Origin: Betaproteobacteria bacterium HGW-Betaproteobacteria-11
GTDB lineage: Bacteria; Pseudomonadota; Gammaproteobacteria; Burkholderiales; Rhodocyclaceae
Length of the DNA: 64,000 nucleotides
Assembly (NCBI GenBank): GCA_002842395.1
Contig: PHCV01000001.1
Span: 1-64,000 of the forward strand
Direction of reading: 5' to 3'
The notes below the pieces were generated by a model. It was not told the origin of the DNA, made no database searches, and saw only the letters and a list, made by a program, of their open reading frames with translations. The position numbers were made by a program, and so were the translations under genes. This document shows positions 1 to 8,666 of this stretch, in pieces. Position 1 is the first letter of the stretch. Each line of letters begins with the position of its first letter.

Positions 1-1273
1 CGGCCTGCCGCTCGCCGAGGTGCGCGCCTTCAGCATCGACGATGCGGCGACCACCGAGATCGACGACGCGCTCTCGGTCACGCCGCGGGCGGACGGCGGC
101 TGGCTCATCGGCATCCACATCGCCGCGCCGGGGTTGGGTTTCGGCCCCGCGTCGGGCCTCGGCCAGATCGCCCGCCAGCGCCTGTCGACGGTATACATGC
201 CGGGCAACAAGATCACCATGCTGCCCGAATCGGTGGTCGACCAATTCACCCTGGCCGCGGGCCGCACGCTGCCGGCGCTCTCGCTCTATCTCGATGTGGC
301 GAGCGACTTTCGCCTGCGCGGGCAGGAATCGCGCCTCGAATGCGTGCCGATCGTCGCCAATCTGCGCCACCACGACATCGAGCCGGTATTCAATGAAGCG
401 ACGCTGGCCGCCGGCCTGCCCGAGTTTCCTTTCCGCGACGAGCTGAAACTGCTCTGGGAATTCGCCACCGTGCTGCAGGCCGGGCGCGGCAAGTCGGACA
501 ACGTCAGCCGCAAGGAATACAGCTTCAGCATCGACTGGGAAGCCGCCGGCATCGACGGGCCGGGGCGCGCGTGCATCGTCGAACGGCCGCGCGGCAGTCC
601 GCTCGACACGCTGGTGGCGGAGCTGATGATCGTCGCCAACGCCACCTGGGGCGGGATGCTGCGCGATGCCGGGATTCCCGCGCTGTACCGCGTGCAAAGC
701 GCCGGCAAGGTGCGCATGAGCACCGTCGCCGCGGCTCACGAAGGGCTGGGCGTCGACTGCTATGCCTGGTCGACCTCGCCCCTGCGCCGCTATTGCGACC
801 TGCTCAACCAGTGGCAGCTGATTGCCCTGCTGCGCGGCGAGCCGCCGTCGTTCGCCAAGAAATCCAGCGAACTGTTCGCCGCCTTGCGCGACTTCGAGCT
901 GACCTATGCCTCGTACGCCGAATTCCAGCGCGCAATGGAGCGCTACTGGTGCCTCAACTGGCTGCTGCAGGAGCGCATCGACATCTTCGAAGCGCATGTG
1001 CTCAAGGAATCCCTGGTCCGCGCCGCCGACCTGCCGCTGGTGCTGCGCCTGCCCTCGCTGCCGGATCTGGCGCAGACGCCACGCGGCGCGCGGGTGCGCC
1101 TCGCGCTTGAAGCGGTCGATCTGCTGGCGCTCGATGCGCGCGGCCGTTTCCTCGAACGCGTGGCGGCGGCCGAAACCATCGAAGCGCTCGACGAGGAGGA
1201 CGTGGAAATAGCGGTCGCCACACCCTCTGTTGCGCCGCTTGCCGAGCCCGGAGCGAACCACGCCGCGGGGTAG
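1..1273 (+). CDS. RNB-domain exoribonuclease (RNase II/R family), 5' end outside window
   Basis: A 3'-5' exoribonuclease of the RNase II/R superfamily, expected to degrade RNA in the cytoplasm. The frame is already open at base 2, so the N-terminal part lies before the window; a GTG at 20 is probably an internal valine. The metal-binding aspartate motif SIDDAATTEIDDALSV is near the visible start, and SPLRRYCDLLNQWQL, the late RNB motif, lies about 258 residues in. The visible 423 residues cover most of the RNB domain and a C-terminal tail. An S1 domain is not obvious. Family assignment is secure; whether it is RNase II, RNase R or the lineage-specific RNB protein cannot be told without the N-terminus. 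Confidence 0.85.
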   Translation, partial: GLPLAEVRAFSIDDAATTEIDDALSVTPRADGGWLIGIHIAAPGLGFGPASGLGQIARQRLSTVYMPGNKITMLPESVVDQFTLAAGRTLPALSLYLDVASDFRLRGQESRLECVPIVANLRHHDIEPVFNEATLAAGLPEFPFRDELKLLWEFATVLQAGRGKSDNVSRKEYSFSIDWEAAGIDGPGRACIVERPRGSPLDTLVAELMIVANATWGGMLRDAGIPALYRVQSAGKVRMSTVAAAHEGLGVDCYAWSTSPLRRYCDLLNQWQLIALLRGEPPSFAKKSSELFAALRDFELTYASYAEFQRAMERYWCLNWLLQERIDIFEAHVLKESLVRAADLPLVLRLPSLPDLAQTPRGARVRLALEAVDLLALDARGRFLERVAAAETIEALDEEDVEIAVATPSVAPLAEPGANHAAG

Positions 1274-1284
1274 AATCACCGCCC

Positions 1285-2169
1285 ATGCCCGCTCTGCCCC
1301 TGCCTGCCTTTCTCGCCGCGATGGATGCCTCGCGCCGCTCGCTGACCCTGGCGCTGGGTATCTCGCTGCTGTTCCACGCGCTGCTGCTGGCGGTGCATTT
1401 CACCCCGCCCGATTTAATGGACAAGGCTCGCGAGCAGGCGCTCGACGTGATCCTGGTCAATAGCAAGCATGCCCAGCGGCCGAACCAGGCGCAGGCGCGG
1501 GCGCAGGCCAATCTCGACGGCGGCGGCAATACCGAGGACGCCCGCCGCGCCAAAACGCCGCTGCCGCCTTCGGCGCAAACCCAAGAGGGCAACAGCCTGC
1601 TGACGGCGCAGCAACGGGTGACCCAGCTCGAAGCCGAGGCGCGGCAGATGCTGACGCAGATCAAGAGCGAGGCCGCGACCCGCCGCGAAAAAACACAAAA
1701 CCCGCCGACCCCGCCCACCCCGACGCCGAGCGGCGCCGATCTCGCCAGCCACGCCCTGGCCATCGCCCGCCTCGAAGGCGAGATCGCGCAACAGATGGAA
1801 GCCTACAACCAGCGGCCGCGCAAGAAGTTCATCGGCGCCCGGGTCAGCGAATACCGCTTTGCCCAGTACGTCGAGGACTGGCGGCAGAAGATCGAGCGGG
1901 TCGGCAACATGAACTACCCGACGGCGGCTCGTGGCCGGCTCTATGGCAGCCTGGTGCTGACTGTGGTCATCAAGGCCGACGGCGAGCTGGATCGGGTCGA
2001 GATCAACCGTTCCTCGGGACAGAAGGTGCTGGATGAAGCCGCGCAACGCATCGTGCGCCTGGCCGCGCCCTACGCCCCGTTTCCGGACAACATCCGGCGC
2101 GACACCGATGTGCTGGAGATCACACGGACGTGGACATTCACCAGCGCCGACCAGTTGCAGGCGAACTGA
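1285..2169 (+). CDS. TonB-family energy transducer protein
   Basis: A 294-residue protein with a single N-terminal membrane segment (about residues 18-37, GISLLFHALLLAVHF), a long Ala/Gln/Pro-rich periplasmic linker containing a PPTPPTPTP stretch, and a C-terminal TonB-like domain (about 205-290) ending in a beta-rich segment with FPDNIRRDTDVLEITRTW. This matches TonB-type proteins that couple inner-membrane energy to outer-membrane receptors, or periplasm-spanning relatives. No exbB or exbD is adjacent. It begins 11 bp after the ribonuclease and is probably cotranscribed. The specific partner receptor is unknown. Confidence 0.8.
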   Translation: MPALPLPAFLAAMDASRRSLTLALGISLLFHALLLAVHFTPPDLMDKAREQALDVILVNSKHAQRPNQAQARAQANLDGGGNTEDARRAKTPLPPSAQTQEGNSLLTAQQRVTQLEAEARQMLTQIKSEAATRREKTQNPPTPPTPTPSGADLASHALAIARLEGEIAQQMEAYNQRPRKKFIGARVSEYRFAQYVEDWRQKIERVGNMNYPTAARGRLYGSLVLTVVIKADGELDRVEINRSSGQKVLDEAAQRIVRLAAPYAPFPDNIRRDTDVLEITRTWTFTSADQLQAN

Positions 2170-2194
2170 GGGAAACACCAAACAAGCCCGGTTT

Positions 2195-2262
2195 CGTCAT
2201 TCCCGCGAAAGCGGGAATCCATGAACACAACGCACTGGATGCCCGCCTGCGCGGGCATGACG
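2195..2262. repeat. Intergenic REP-like palindromic repeat
   Basis: Two inverted arms with the sense ATTCCCGCGAAAGCGGGAAT and ATGCCCGCCTGCGCGGGCAT lie side by side between the TonB-like gene and htpX. Each forms its own hairpin. Paired ATTCCCGC...GCGGGAAT elements of this type are common extragenic repeats in betaproteobacteria. It could act as a 3' mRNA stabiliser for the upstream gene. Confidence 0.7.
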
Positions 2263-2370
2263 ATTCTTTCAACGTTTACTAACTAAATAAGAGTCCGGGT
2301 TGAATTTTTTCCGTCCTGCCGCATCTAACCCGTTGCCCGATTTCGGGCATGACTTTCACGGAGCAGGACA

Positions 2371-3216
2371 ATGATCGGCAACTGGCTGAAAACTTCGATT
2401 CTGATGGCCGGCATCATGGCGCTGTTCGGCGCCATCGGCATGCTCATCGGCGGCAAGGGCGGGATGCTGCTGGCGCTGCTGTTCGGCGGCGGCATGAATT
2501 TCTTCGCCTACTGGTTCTCCGACAAAATGGTGCTGCGCATGTACCACGCGCGCGAAGTCGATGAAGCCAGCTCGCCCTATCTCTACGCCATGGTGAAGGA
2601 ACTGGCGACGCGGGCCGAACTGCCGATGCCGAAGGTCTATCTGATCGACGAGGCGCAACCCAACGCCTTCGCCACCGGGCGCAACCCCGAACACGCCGCG
2701 GTGGCGGCCACCAGCGGCATCCTGAAACTGCTCTCGGAACGCGAGCTGCGCGGCGTGATGGCCCACGAGCTGACCCACGTCAAGCATCGCGACATCCTGA
2801 TTTCGACCATTTCGGCGACGCTGGCCGGCGCCATTTCGGCGCTGGCCAACTTCGCCATGTTCTTCGGCGGACGCAATGGAAACGGCCGTTCGGTCAATCC
2901 GCTGGTCGGCCTGCTGGTGATGATCCTCGCCCCGCTGGCGGCCAGTCTGATCCAGATGGCGATCTCGCGCGCCCGCGAGTTCGAGGCCGACCGTGGCGGC
3001 GCCGAAATTTGCGGCGACCCGCTGGCGCTGGCCAGCGCTCTGGGCAAGATCGATGCCTATGCTCGCGGCATTCCGCTGGCAACCGCCGACGCCCACCCCG
3101 AGACGGCGCAGATGATGATCATCAGCCCGCTTTCCGGCGGCGGGCTGCGCGGACTGTTTTCGACCCATCCGGCCACCGGGGAGCGCGTCGCCCGACTCCA
3201 GGCCATGGCTCGCTGA
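2371..3216 (+). CDS. htpX: Membrane zinc metalloprotease HtpX
   Basis: HtpX, an inner-membrane M48 zinc metalloprotease that degrades damaged membrane proteins. The 281-residue protein has two N-terminal membrane helices (about 8-50), the zinc-binding HELTH motif in [12 protein letters not shown] (about 130-141), two further hydrophobic segments (about 145-200) and the downstream glutamate in [12 protein letters not shown]. Length is typical of the family. The ATG is preceded by CGGAGCAGG. The stop codon lies inside a long perfect inverted repeat. Confidence 0.95.
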   Translation: MIGNWLKTSILMAGIMALFGAIGMLIGGKGGMLLALLFGGGMNFFAYWFSDKMVLRMYHAREVDEASSPYLYAMVKELATRAELPMPKVYLIDEAQPNAFATGRNPEHAAVAATSGILKLLSERELRGVMAHELTHVKHRDILISTISATLAGAISALANFAMFFGGRNGNGRSVNPLVGLLVMILAPLAASLIQMAISRAREFEADRGGAEICGDPLALASALGKIDAYARGIPLATADAHPETAQMMIISPLSGGGLRGLFSTHPATGERVARLQAMAR

Positions 3217-3260
3217 CTTTCATGATGCGCTGGCTACCGCCCCCGATCATGAAAGTCAGC
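3212..3260. repeat. 15-bp perfect inverted repeat overlapping the htpX stop codon
   Basis: The arms GCTGACTTTCATGAT and ATCATGAAAGTCAGC are perfectly complementary and separated by 19 bp. The left arm contains the htpX TGA. There is no following T-run, so an intrinsic terminator is not clear; an mRNA 3' hairpin or a protein site are alternatives. The right arm also forms the start of the GC-rich repeat described next. Confidence 0.6.
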
Positions 3261-3335
3261 GGCTTCCCTGTGGTCCCCCCCCCCCTGCCCCCGCCCCGAG
3301 GCGGGGGACAAAGTCTGCTCGCTGCGCTCGGAATC
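3250..3335 (+). repeat. GC-rich dispersed repeat, copy 1
   Basis: About 85 bp: a TGAAAGTCAGC head, a C-rich tract, a strong hairpin (CCCCCGCCCCGAGGCGGGGG) and a tail CTCGCTGCGCTCGG. The same order of parts is found on the opposite strand at 41836-41919. It sits between htpX and rsmB and carries no gene. Confidence 0.5.
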
Positions 3336-3403
3336 ACCCCGTGCGCTTTCCTTCCTCGTGTAGTTCCCATCAAGCCGATATAGTCCGCCGACAGGCTGTT
3401 ACC

Positions 3404-4729
3404 ATGGCGGCCATCATGCCCGCCGCCGCCCGACCCACCGCAGCCACCGCATCCGCCACTTCCGCCCCGCTGGCGGCGGCCCTGCTCGCTGCCGCCGATC
3501 TGCTCGTCGCGGTGCGGGCCGGGCGCAACGTCGAGGTCGCGCTGTCGGGCATGCCGCTGGAGGGCTCGCTGCGCGCGGCGGCGATGGATTTGACCTACAC
3601 CGCCTTGCGCGCTTACGGCCGCGGCGAATTTTTTCTCTCGCGCCTGATCTCCCGGCCGCTGGCCGAGCCGCGCCTGCATGCCCTGCTGCTGATCGCCCTG
3701 GCGCGACTCGAAGCGCAACCGGTGCGGGCCCATACCACGGTGGATCAGGCGGTAGCCGCCGCGGCGACGCTGGCCGGCGGGCGCTTCAAGGCGCTGGTGA
3801 ATGCCGTGCTGCGCAACTTCCTGCGCCGGCGCGAGGCACTGCTGGCCGCCGCCGAAACCGACGAGGTCGCCCGCCATCAGCATCCGGCCTGGTGGATCGC
3901 GCGGCTGCAACAGGATCATCCCGAACACTGGCAAGCCATCCTCGCCGCCGGCAACACCCACCCGCCGCTAACCCTGCGCATCAATCGGCGGCGTATCGCC
4001 AGCGCCGAGTTTTTGGCCCGCCTTGACGCGGCGGGCAGCGCCGCACAGGTGCTCGCGGGAGGCGCCGTGCGGCTCGCGCATCCCGTCGCCATCGAACGCA
4101 TCCCCGGCTTTGCCGACGGGCTGTGCTCGGTGCAGGACGCCGGGGCGCAGCGTGCCGCCTTCCTGCTCGATGTGCAGGACAGTCAGCGCGTGCTCGACGT
4201 TTGCGCCGCGCCGGGCGGCAAGAGTGCGCATCTGCTGGAACTGGCCGAGATCGAGCTCACCGCGCTGGATGTCGACGCCGCCCGCGCCGCCCGCATCGGC
4301 GACAACCTCGCCCGGCTGGGGCTGGCGGCGACGGTAAAAGTCGGCGATGGCGCCACGCCGGATACCTGGTGGGACGGCCGCCCGTTCGACCGCATCCTGG
4401 CCGACGTGCCGTGTTCGGCGTCCGGCGTGGTGCGCCGCCATCCGGATGCCAAATGGCTGCGGCGGGAAGCCGACATCGCCCGCTTCGCCGCGACCCAGCG
4501 CCGAATCATCGATGCCATCTGGCAGACTTTGTCCCTCGGTGGCAAAATGCTCTATGCCACCTGTTCGCTGTTCGCCGCGGAAAACGAGGAACAGGTGGCG
4601 GCGTTCGTTGGCCGTCATGCCGACGCCGTGCGTCTGCCGCTGGCCGGCAGCGCTTCCGCGCTTTGTTTGCAACTCTTTCCCGATGCCGAACATGACGGCT
4701 TTTATTACGCGCTGCTGCAAAAAACTTGA
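3404..4729 (+). CDS. rsmB: 16S rRNA (cytosine-967 C5)-methyltransferase RsmB
   Basis: SAM-dependent methylation of C967 in 16S rRNA. The N-terminal NusB-like helical domain (about 20-150) is followed by the methyltransferase domain, with CAAPGGKSAHLLE (SAM binding), DVPCSASGVVRRHPDAKW (catalytic Cys) and YATCSLFAAENEEQV (second Cys). I chose ATG 3404; in-frame alternatives are ATG 3416 and a GTG at 3341, which would add an atypical leader. The gene ends inside the following DUF4390 gene, suggesting translational coupling. Two copies of the window's dispersed 26-bp motif lie within it, encoding RIASAEF and KVGDGATP. Confidence 0.93.
   Translation: MAAIMPAAARPTAATASATSAPLAAALLAAADLLVAVRAGRNVEVALSGMPLEGSLRAAAMDLTYTALRAYGRGEFFLSRLISRPLAEPRLHALLLIALARLEAQPVRAHTTVDQAVAAAATLAGGRFKALVNAVLRNFLRRREALLAAAETDEVARHQHPAWWIARLQQDHPEHWQAILAAGNTHPPLTLRINRRRIASAEFLARLDAAGSAAQVLAGGAVRLAHPVAIERIPGFADGLCSVQDAGAQRAAFLLDVQDSQRVLDVCAAPGGKSAHLLELAEIELTALDVDAARAARIGDNLARLGLAATVKVGDGATPDTWWDGRPFDRILADVPCSASGVVRRHPDAKWLRREADIARFAATQRRIIDAIWQTLSLGGKMLYATCSLFAAENEEQVAAFVGRHADAVRLPLAGSASALCLQLFPDAEHDGFYYALLQKT
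3990..4015 (-). repeat. Dispersed 26-bp motif, copy 1 (inside rsmB)
   Basis: Motif on the - strand: AAAAACTCGGCGCTGGCG followed by ATACGCC. The host gene reads the opposite strand as RIASAEF. Confidence 0.7.
4333..4360 (+). repeat. Dispersed 26-bp motif, copy 2 (inside rsmB, divergent)
   Basis: Reads TAAAAGTCGGCGATGGCG then CCACGCC, sharing the ATG variant of the core with the ubiJ copy. It is read as KVGDGATP, which resembles a natural RsmB segment, so this copy is the least certain. Confidence 0.45.
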
Positions 4730-5282
4730 GCTCTGGCTGCTGCTTCTGCTGCTCGCGGCGGGCGCGGCCCTGGCCGGCAGCATCGCGCCGCAACGCGCCA
4801 CGCTCAGCGCCGGCGAGGAGCACTACGCCCTCGCGGCGGATTTCAACATCAGCCTCGGCAACCGGCTGGAAGAAGCCGTGACGCACGGCGTGGCGCTCTA
4901 TTTCAATCTCGAATTCACCCTCGACCGGCCGCGCAAATACTGGATCGACGAACACATCGCCACCCGCACGCTGGTCTACCGCCTGACCTATCACGGCCTG
5001 ACCCGCCAATACCGGCTGACGACCGGCAGTCTGTACCAGAATTTCGACAGCCTGGGCGAAGCCCTGCGTGTCATGTCGCACGTCGCGGCGCTGCCGGTAG
5101 TCGAACGCGCCGCCATCAAGCCGGGCGAAACCTATATCGCCGCCGTGCGCCTCTCCCTCGACCGCAACCAGTTGCCCAAACCGTTCCAGATCGATGCCTT
5201 CACCGACCGCGACTGGCAGGTGGAAGGAAAAATCCTGCGCTGGCCGTTCGTCGCGCCGACAGCGGGGCCGGCCGCTCCATGA
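4692..5282 (+). CDS. DUF4390 secreted or membrane-anchored protein
   Basis: A conserved betaproteobacterial protein of unknown function. From ATG 4692 (alternative 4683) it has a basic start, a strongly hydrophobic stretch (LELWLLLLLLAAGAALAG, about residues 9-26) and then a DUF4390 domain with YWIDEHIATRTLVYRLTYHG. The N-terminus looks like a signal peptide or single anchor, placing the domain in the periplasm. It overlaps the end of rsmB and is coupled by ATGA to the NtrY-type kinase. This gene commonly sits directly before ntrY in the group, hinting at a link to that sensor; this is inference. Confidence 0.8.
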   Translation: MTAFITRCCKKLELWLLLLLLAAGAALAGSIAPQRATLSAGEEHYALAADFNISLGNRLEEAVTHGVALYFNLEFTLDRPRKYWIDEHIATRTLVYRLTYHGLTRQYRLTTGSLYQNFDSLGEALRVMSHVAALPVVERAAIKPGETYIAAVRLSLDRNQLPKPFQIDAFTDRDWQVEGKILRWPFVAPTAGPAAP

Positions 5283-7417
5283 AAATCGCGCTGGCCGTGA
5301 TCGTCGCCCTCGGCGCGATTCTGCTGTTCCTGCTCACCTCGGCCTCGGCCAATAGCGCGCTGTTCGCCGAAAACTATCCCTACCTGCTGGCGATCAACGG
5401 CATTGCGGCGGTTGCCTTGCTGGTGCTGGTGACGCTGCAACTGGTTCGCCTGCGGCGTGATTATCGGGCCGGGGTGTTCGGCTCGCGGCTGAAGACCCGG
5501 CTGCTGGTTACCCTGGCGCTGATGGCGGTCGTGCCGGGGGCGCTGGTGTATGCCGTCTCGATGCAGTTCGCGGTGAAGAGCATCGACTCCTGGTTCGATG
5601 TGCGGGTCGACGCGGCGCTCGAAGGCGGACTCGACCTCGGCCGCAGCGTGCTCGACAACCAGCGCGGCGACCTGCTCGAAAAAACCCGCCGCGCGGCGCT
5701 CGATCTGGGTGCGGAGCGCAAGGGCAGCGGGGGCAACGGCAACAGCCTCAACCGTCTGCGCGAGGAGGCCGGCGCCGAAACGGCCACCTTGCTGACGCTC
5801 TCCGGGCAGGTGCTGGCGAGCAGTACCAGCAGGCTCGATGTCCTGTTGCCGCCATTGCCGGAGGCCGCCCAACTGCGTACCGCGCGCAATGGCCGCGGTC
5901 TCGCGCTGCTTGGCGAAAACGCCGGTGGATTGCAGGTTCGCGCCCTGGTGCCGGTGATCGGCGGCACGCCGGGCGAACTGGAGCTCGAGCCGCGCATCCT
6001 GCAATTCACCCGGTCGATTCCCGCCTCCATCGCCAAAAGCGCGCAGAGCGTGGAAGACGCGCACCGCGATTACCAGGAACTGCAACTGGGACGCGCCGGC
6101 CTCAAGCGCATCTACACCCTGACCCTGACCCTGACCCTGCTGCTGGCGCTGTTCGCCGCCGTGGCCCTGGCCTTCCTGCTCGCCGAGCGGCTGGCCGAGC
6201 CCCTGCTGATTCTGGCCGAAGGCACCCGCGCCGTGGCCGCCGGCGACTTCACGCCACGCGCGACGGTGACGACTTCGGACGAACTCGGCGTGCTCACCCA
6301 TTCCTTCAACAGCATGACCCAGCAACTGGCCGAGGCGCACGCCGCGGCCGAGCATCACCGGAAAGAGCTGGAAGCCGCCCAGGCTTACCTGGAAAGCGTG
6401 CTGGCTAACCTGTCCACCGGCGTGCTGGCCTTCGACCTGCGCTTTCGCCTGCGTGCCGCCAACCGCGGCGCGCTGACCATCCTCGGCGACGACCTGGCCG
6501 GTTTCGAAACTACTCCTGTCGCGGACTGGCCACGGCACGAGGCGCTGGCCGCGACGATCGTCGAAGGTTTCGCCAAGCGCGGCGACGAGTGGCAGCAGCA
6601 ACTGGAGATCGCGCGTCCGGACGCCGTGCCGCAAACCCTGCTGATTCGTGGCACGGCGCTGCCGGCGACGGGTGGTGGCGGTTATGTGGTGGTCTTCGAC
6701 GACATCACGCAATTGATATCCGCCCAGCGCTCGGCCGCCTGGGGCGAGGTGGCGCAACGCCTGGCGCATGAAATAAAGAACCCGCTGACGCCGATCCAGC
6801 TCGCCGCCGAGCGCCTGCGGATGAAGCTCGGCGGCCAGCTCGACGAGAGCGCCCGCGCTCTGCTCGAGCGTTCGACGCAAACCATCGTCAACCAGGTCGA
6901 GGCGATGAAGAACATGGTCAATGATTTCCGCGACTATGCCCGCACCCCGCCGCCGCAACTTTCCGCCGTCGATCTGCCGGCGCTGGTCGCCGAAGTGCTC
7001 GAGCTCTACCGCAGCTCGCCGGCCAAGATCGCCGTATCGCCAGCGCCGAGTTTACCGTTGCCGCCCGTGCTGGCCGACGCCAACCAGCTGCGCCAGGTGC
7101 TGCACAACCTGCTCGCCAACGCCCAGGATGCGCTGCTCGACACGCCACAGCCACAGATCACCCTGGCCCTGGCGCAGGACGGCGCACGCCTGAAACTCAC
7201 GCTCCACGACAACGGCCCGGGCTTTCCGCCGCAGATCCTCGCCCGCGCCTTCGAGCCCTATGTCACCACCAAGGCCAAGGGCACCGGGCTGGGACTGGCG
7301 ATCGTCAAGAAGATCATCGATGAACATGGCGGTGGAATTCGCCTCGGCAACAACCATGGTGGCGAGATCAGCCTGTGGTTGCCGCTGGCGGAGAGAACCG
7401 CGAAGGAGAAGACGTAA
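5279..7417 (+). CDS. NtrY-type sensor histidine kinase
   Basis: A 712-residue membrane histidine kinase. Membrane helices lie near residues 5-25, 35-60 and 75-95; a periplasmic segment follows, then a helix near 280-305, a HAMP domain (about 300-355, SDELGVLTHSFNSM), a PAS domain (about 365-475), the phosphoacceptor histidine near 497 (AHEIKNPLTPIQLAAERL), and a HATPase domain with NLLANAQDAL, DNGPGF and [13 protein letters not shown]. This order and the ELKN/EIKN-LTPIQ-type H box match NtrY kinases. The fourth helix is coded by four tandem ACCCTG hexamers. A copy of the dispersed 26-bp motif near residue 585 is read as AVSPAPSL. It abuts the response regulator gene. The signal is unknown; nitrogen or redox sensing is suggested only by family. 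Confidence 0.9.
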   Translation: MKIALAVIVALGAILLFLLTSASANSALFAENYPYLLAINGIAAVALLVLVTLQLVRLRRDYRAGVFGSRLKTRLLVTLALMAVVPGALVYAVSMQFAVKSIDSWFDVRVDAALEGGLDLGRSVLDNQRGDLLEKTRRAALDLGAERKGSGGNGNSLNRLREEAGAETATLLTLSGQVLASSTSRLDVLLPPLPEAAQLRTARNGRGLALLGENAGGLQVRALVPVIGGTPGELELEPRILQFTRSIPASIAKSAQSVEDAHRDYQELQLGRAGLKRIYTLTLTLTLLLALFAAVALAFLLAERLAEPLLILAEGTRAVAAGDFTPRATVTTSDELGVLTHSFNSMTQQLAEAHAAAEHHRKELEAAQAYLESVLANLSTGVLAFDLRFRLRAANRGALTILGDDLAGFETTPVADWPRHEALAATIVEGFAKRGDEWQQQLEIARPDAVPQTLLIRGTALPATGGGGYVVVFDDITQLISAQRSAAWGEVAQRLAHEIKNPLTPIQLAAERLRMKLGGQLDESARALLERSTQTIVNQVEAMKNMVNDFRDYARTPPPQLSAVDLPALVAEVLELYRSSPAKIAVSPAPSLPLPPVLADANQLRQVLHNLLANAQDALLDTPQPQITLALAQDGARLKLTLHDNGPGFPPQILARAFEPYVTTKAKGTGLGLAIVKKIIDEHGGGIRLGNNHGGEISLWLPLAERTAKEKT
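6116..6139 (+). repeat. Tandem hexanucleotide repeat inside ntrY
   Basis: Four exact copies of ACCCTG encode alternating Thr-Leu at the start of the fourth membrane helix. Slippage would add or remove two residues in frame. Confidence 0.7.
7031..7055 (-). repeat. Dispersed 26-bp motif, copy 3 (inside ntrY)
   Basis: Motif on the - strand: TAAACTCGGCGCTGGCG then ATACGGC. The A-tract is shortened to three. The host gene reads the opposite strand as AVSPAPSL. Confidence 0.65.
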
Positions 7418-8650
7418 ATGGCCAAGATACTGATCGTCGATGATGAAGTCGGCATCCGCGAGCTGCTCTCGGAAATCCTCCGCGACGAGGGCCACGACAT
7501 CGTGCTCGCGGCGAACGCGGCCACGGCGCGTACCGCGCGCGCCGCGGCGCGGCCGGATCTGGTGTTGCTCGACATCTGGATGCCCGATACCGATGGCATC
7601 ACCTTGCTCAAGGAATGGGCCGGCAGCGGCCTCTTGACCATGCCGGTGGTGATGATGTCGGGCCACGCCACGATCGAAACCGCGGTCGAGGCGACCAAGA
7701 TCGGCGCCCTCGACTTCCTCGAAAAACCGGTCGGCATGCAAAAACTGCTGACCACGGTAAAGCAGGCGCTGGAGCGCGGAGCGCGGCAGCCGGAGGGCGT
7801 GCTCTCGCTCGCCGCCTTCGGCCGGCCCGGCCCGCTGCGCGATCTCAAGCGCCGGCTGGAGCAACTGCTCGCCCACGGTTCGTTGCTGCTCCTGCATTCA
7901 CCGCCCGGTGGCCTGGCCGAGCTGGTGGCGCGCACGGCTTTGCCGGCCGGCAAGCCCTGGCACGACCTCGGTCAGGCGAACGAAGTGCTGGACAACACGC
8001 TGCTGCGCCGCCTCGCCGGAGGCGTGCTGTGGTGCGAGGAGCTGGCCCGCTTGAGTCGCCTGCAACAAAAAAACCTGTTGTTCGCCGCCGACCAGCTCGA
8101 TCGCCACGGCTTGCGGCTGCTGGTCGCCACCCGCCACGAGCGCGGCGAGCTGACTGCGCTGGGCTGGGAAGCGGCGGCACTCGACCACCTGTTCGCCACG
8201 CTACTCGGGGTGCCCGCGCTGGGCGAACTGGGCGACGAGATTCCCGACATCGCCACGCATCTGCTCACCCAGGTAGTGGAAACCGAAAAACTGCCGCTGC
8301 GCCGTTTCAGCAGCGCGGCACTCAACCTCCTGCGCCAATATTCCTGGCCGGCGGGCTACGACGAACTAAAGTCCGTCGTTCGCTCGCTCGCCCTGGCCAG
8401 CCTGGGCGAAGAGATCTCCGCGGAAGACGCGCAGTCCCTGCTGCCTTCGCCCGTGTCGGCCAAGGCCAGTCCCTGGCCGCCGGGGATGCTCGACCAGCCG
8501 CTGCGCGAGGCGCGCGAAGTCTTCGAGCGGCTGTACTTCGAATACCACCTGGCCAGCAATGCTGGCAACATGACGCAACTGGCCGAAAAGACCGGACTGG
8601 AGCGCACGCATCTCTACCGCAAGCTGAAGGATCTCGGCTTGCGCCAATAA
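7418..8650 (+). CDS. NtrX-like response regulator with degenerate AAA+ domain
   Basis: A 410-residue response regulator paired with the kinase immediately upstream. The receiver domain (about 1-120) is intact, with VDDE, the phosphorylated Asp in LLDIWMPD and the Lys in FLEKP. The C-terminal Fis-type helix-turn-helix (about 375-410, MTQLAEKTGLERTHLYRKLK) is intact. The middle region aligns in order with a sigma-54 AAA+ domain but has lost its motors: the Walker A place reads LLLLHSPPGGLAELVA, no GAFTGA loop is present, Walker B reads GGVLWCEELARLS, and the region is shorter than usual. It probably cannot hydrolyse ATP or remodel sigma-54 polymerase and may work as a plain DNA-binding regulator. 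Confidence 0.88.
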   Translation: MAKILIVDDEVGIRELLSEILRDEGHDIVLAANAATARTARAAARPDLVLLDIWMPDTDGITLLKEWAGSGLLTMPVVMMSGHATIETAVEATKIGALDFLEKPVGMQKLLTTVKQALERGARQPEGVLSLAAFGRPGPLRDLKRRLEQLLAHGSLLLLHSPPGGLAELVARTALPAGKPWHDLGQANEVLDNTLLRRLAGGVLWCEELARLSRLQQKNLLFAADQLDRHGLRLLVATRHERGELTALGWEAAALDHLFATLLGVPALGELGDEIPDIATHLLTQVVETEKLPLRRFSSAALNLLRQYSWPAGYDELKSVVRSLALASLGEEISAEDAQSLLPSPVSAKASPWPPGMLDQPLREAREVFERLYFEYHLASNAGNMTQLAEKTGLERTHLYRKLKDLGLRQ

Positions 8651-8666
8651 AGGACGGCTTGAGCCC

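Noticed and set aside
5132-6958. Very long open frame on the - strand opposite the NtrY-type gene
   Set aside because: Low-complexity Gln/Arg/Gly composition, no family similarity, and it lies wholly opposite a well-conserved gene; high GC content creates such frames. The same applies to other long antisense frames (for example 2356-3168, 31416-32918, 47053-49245).
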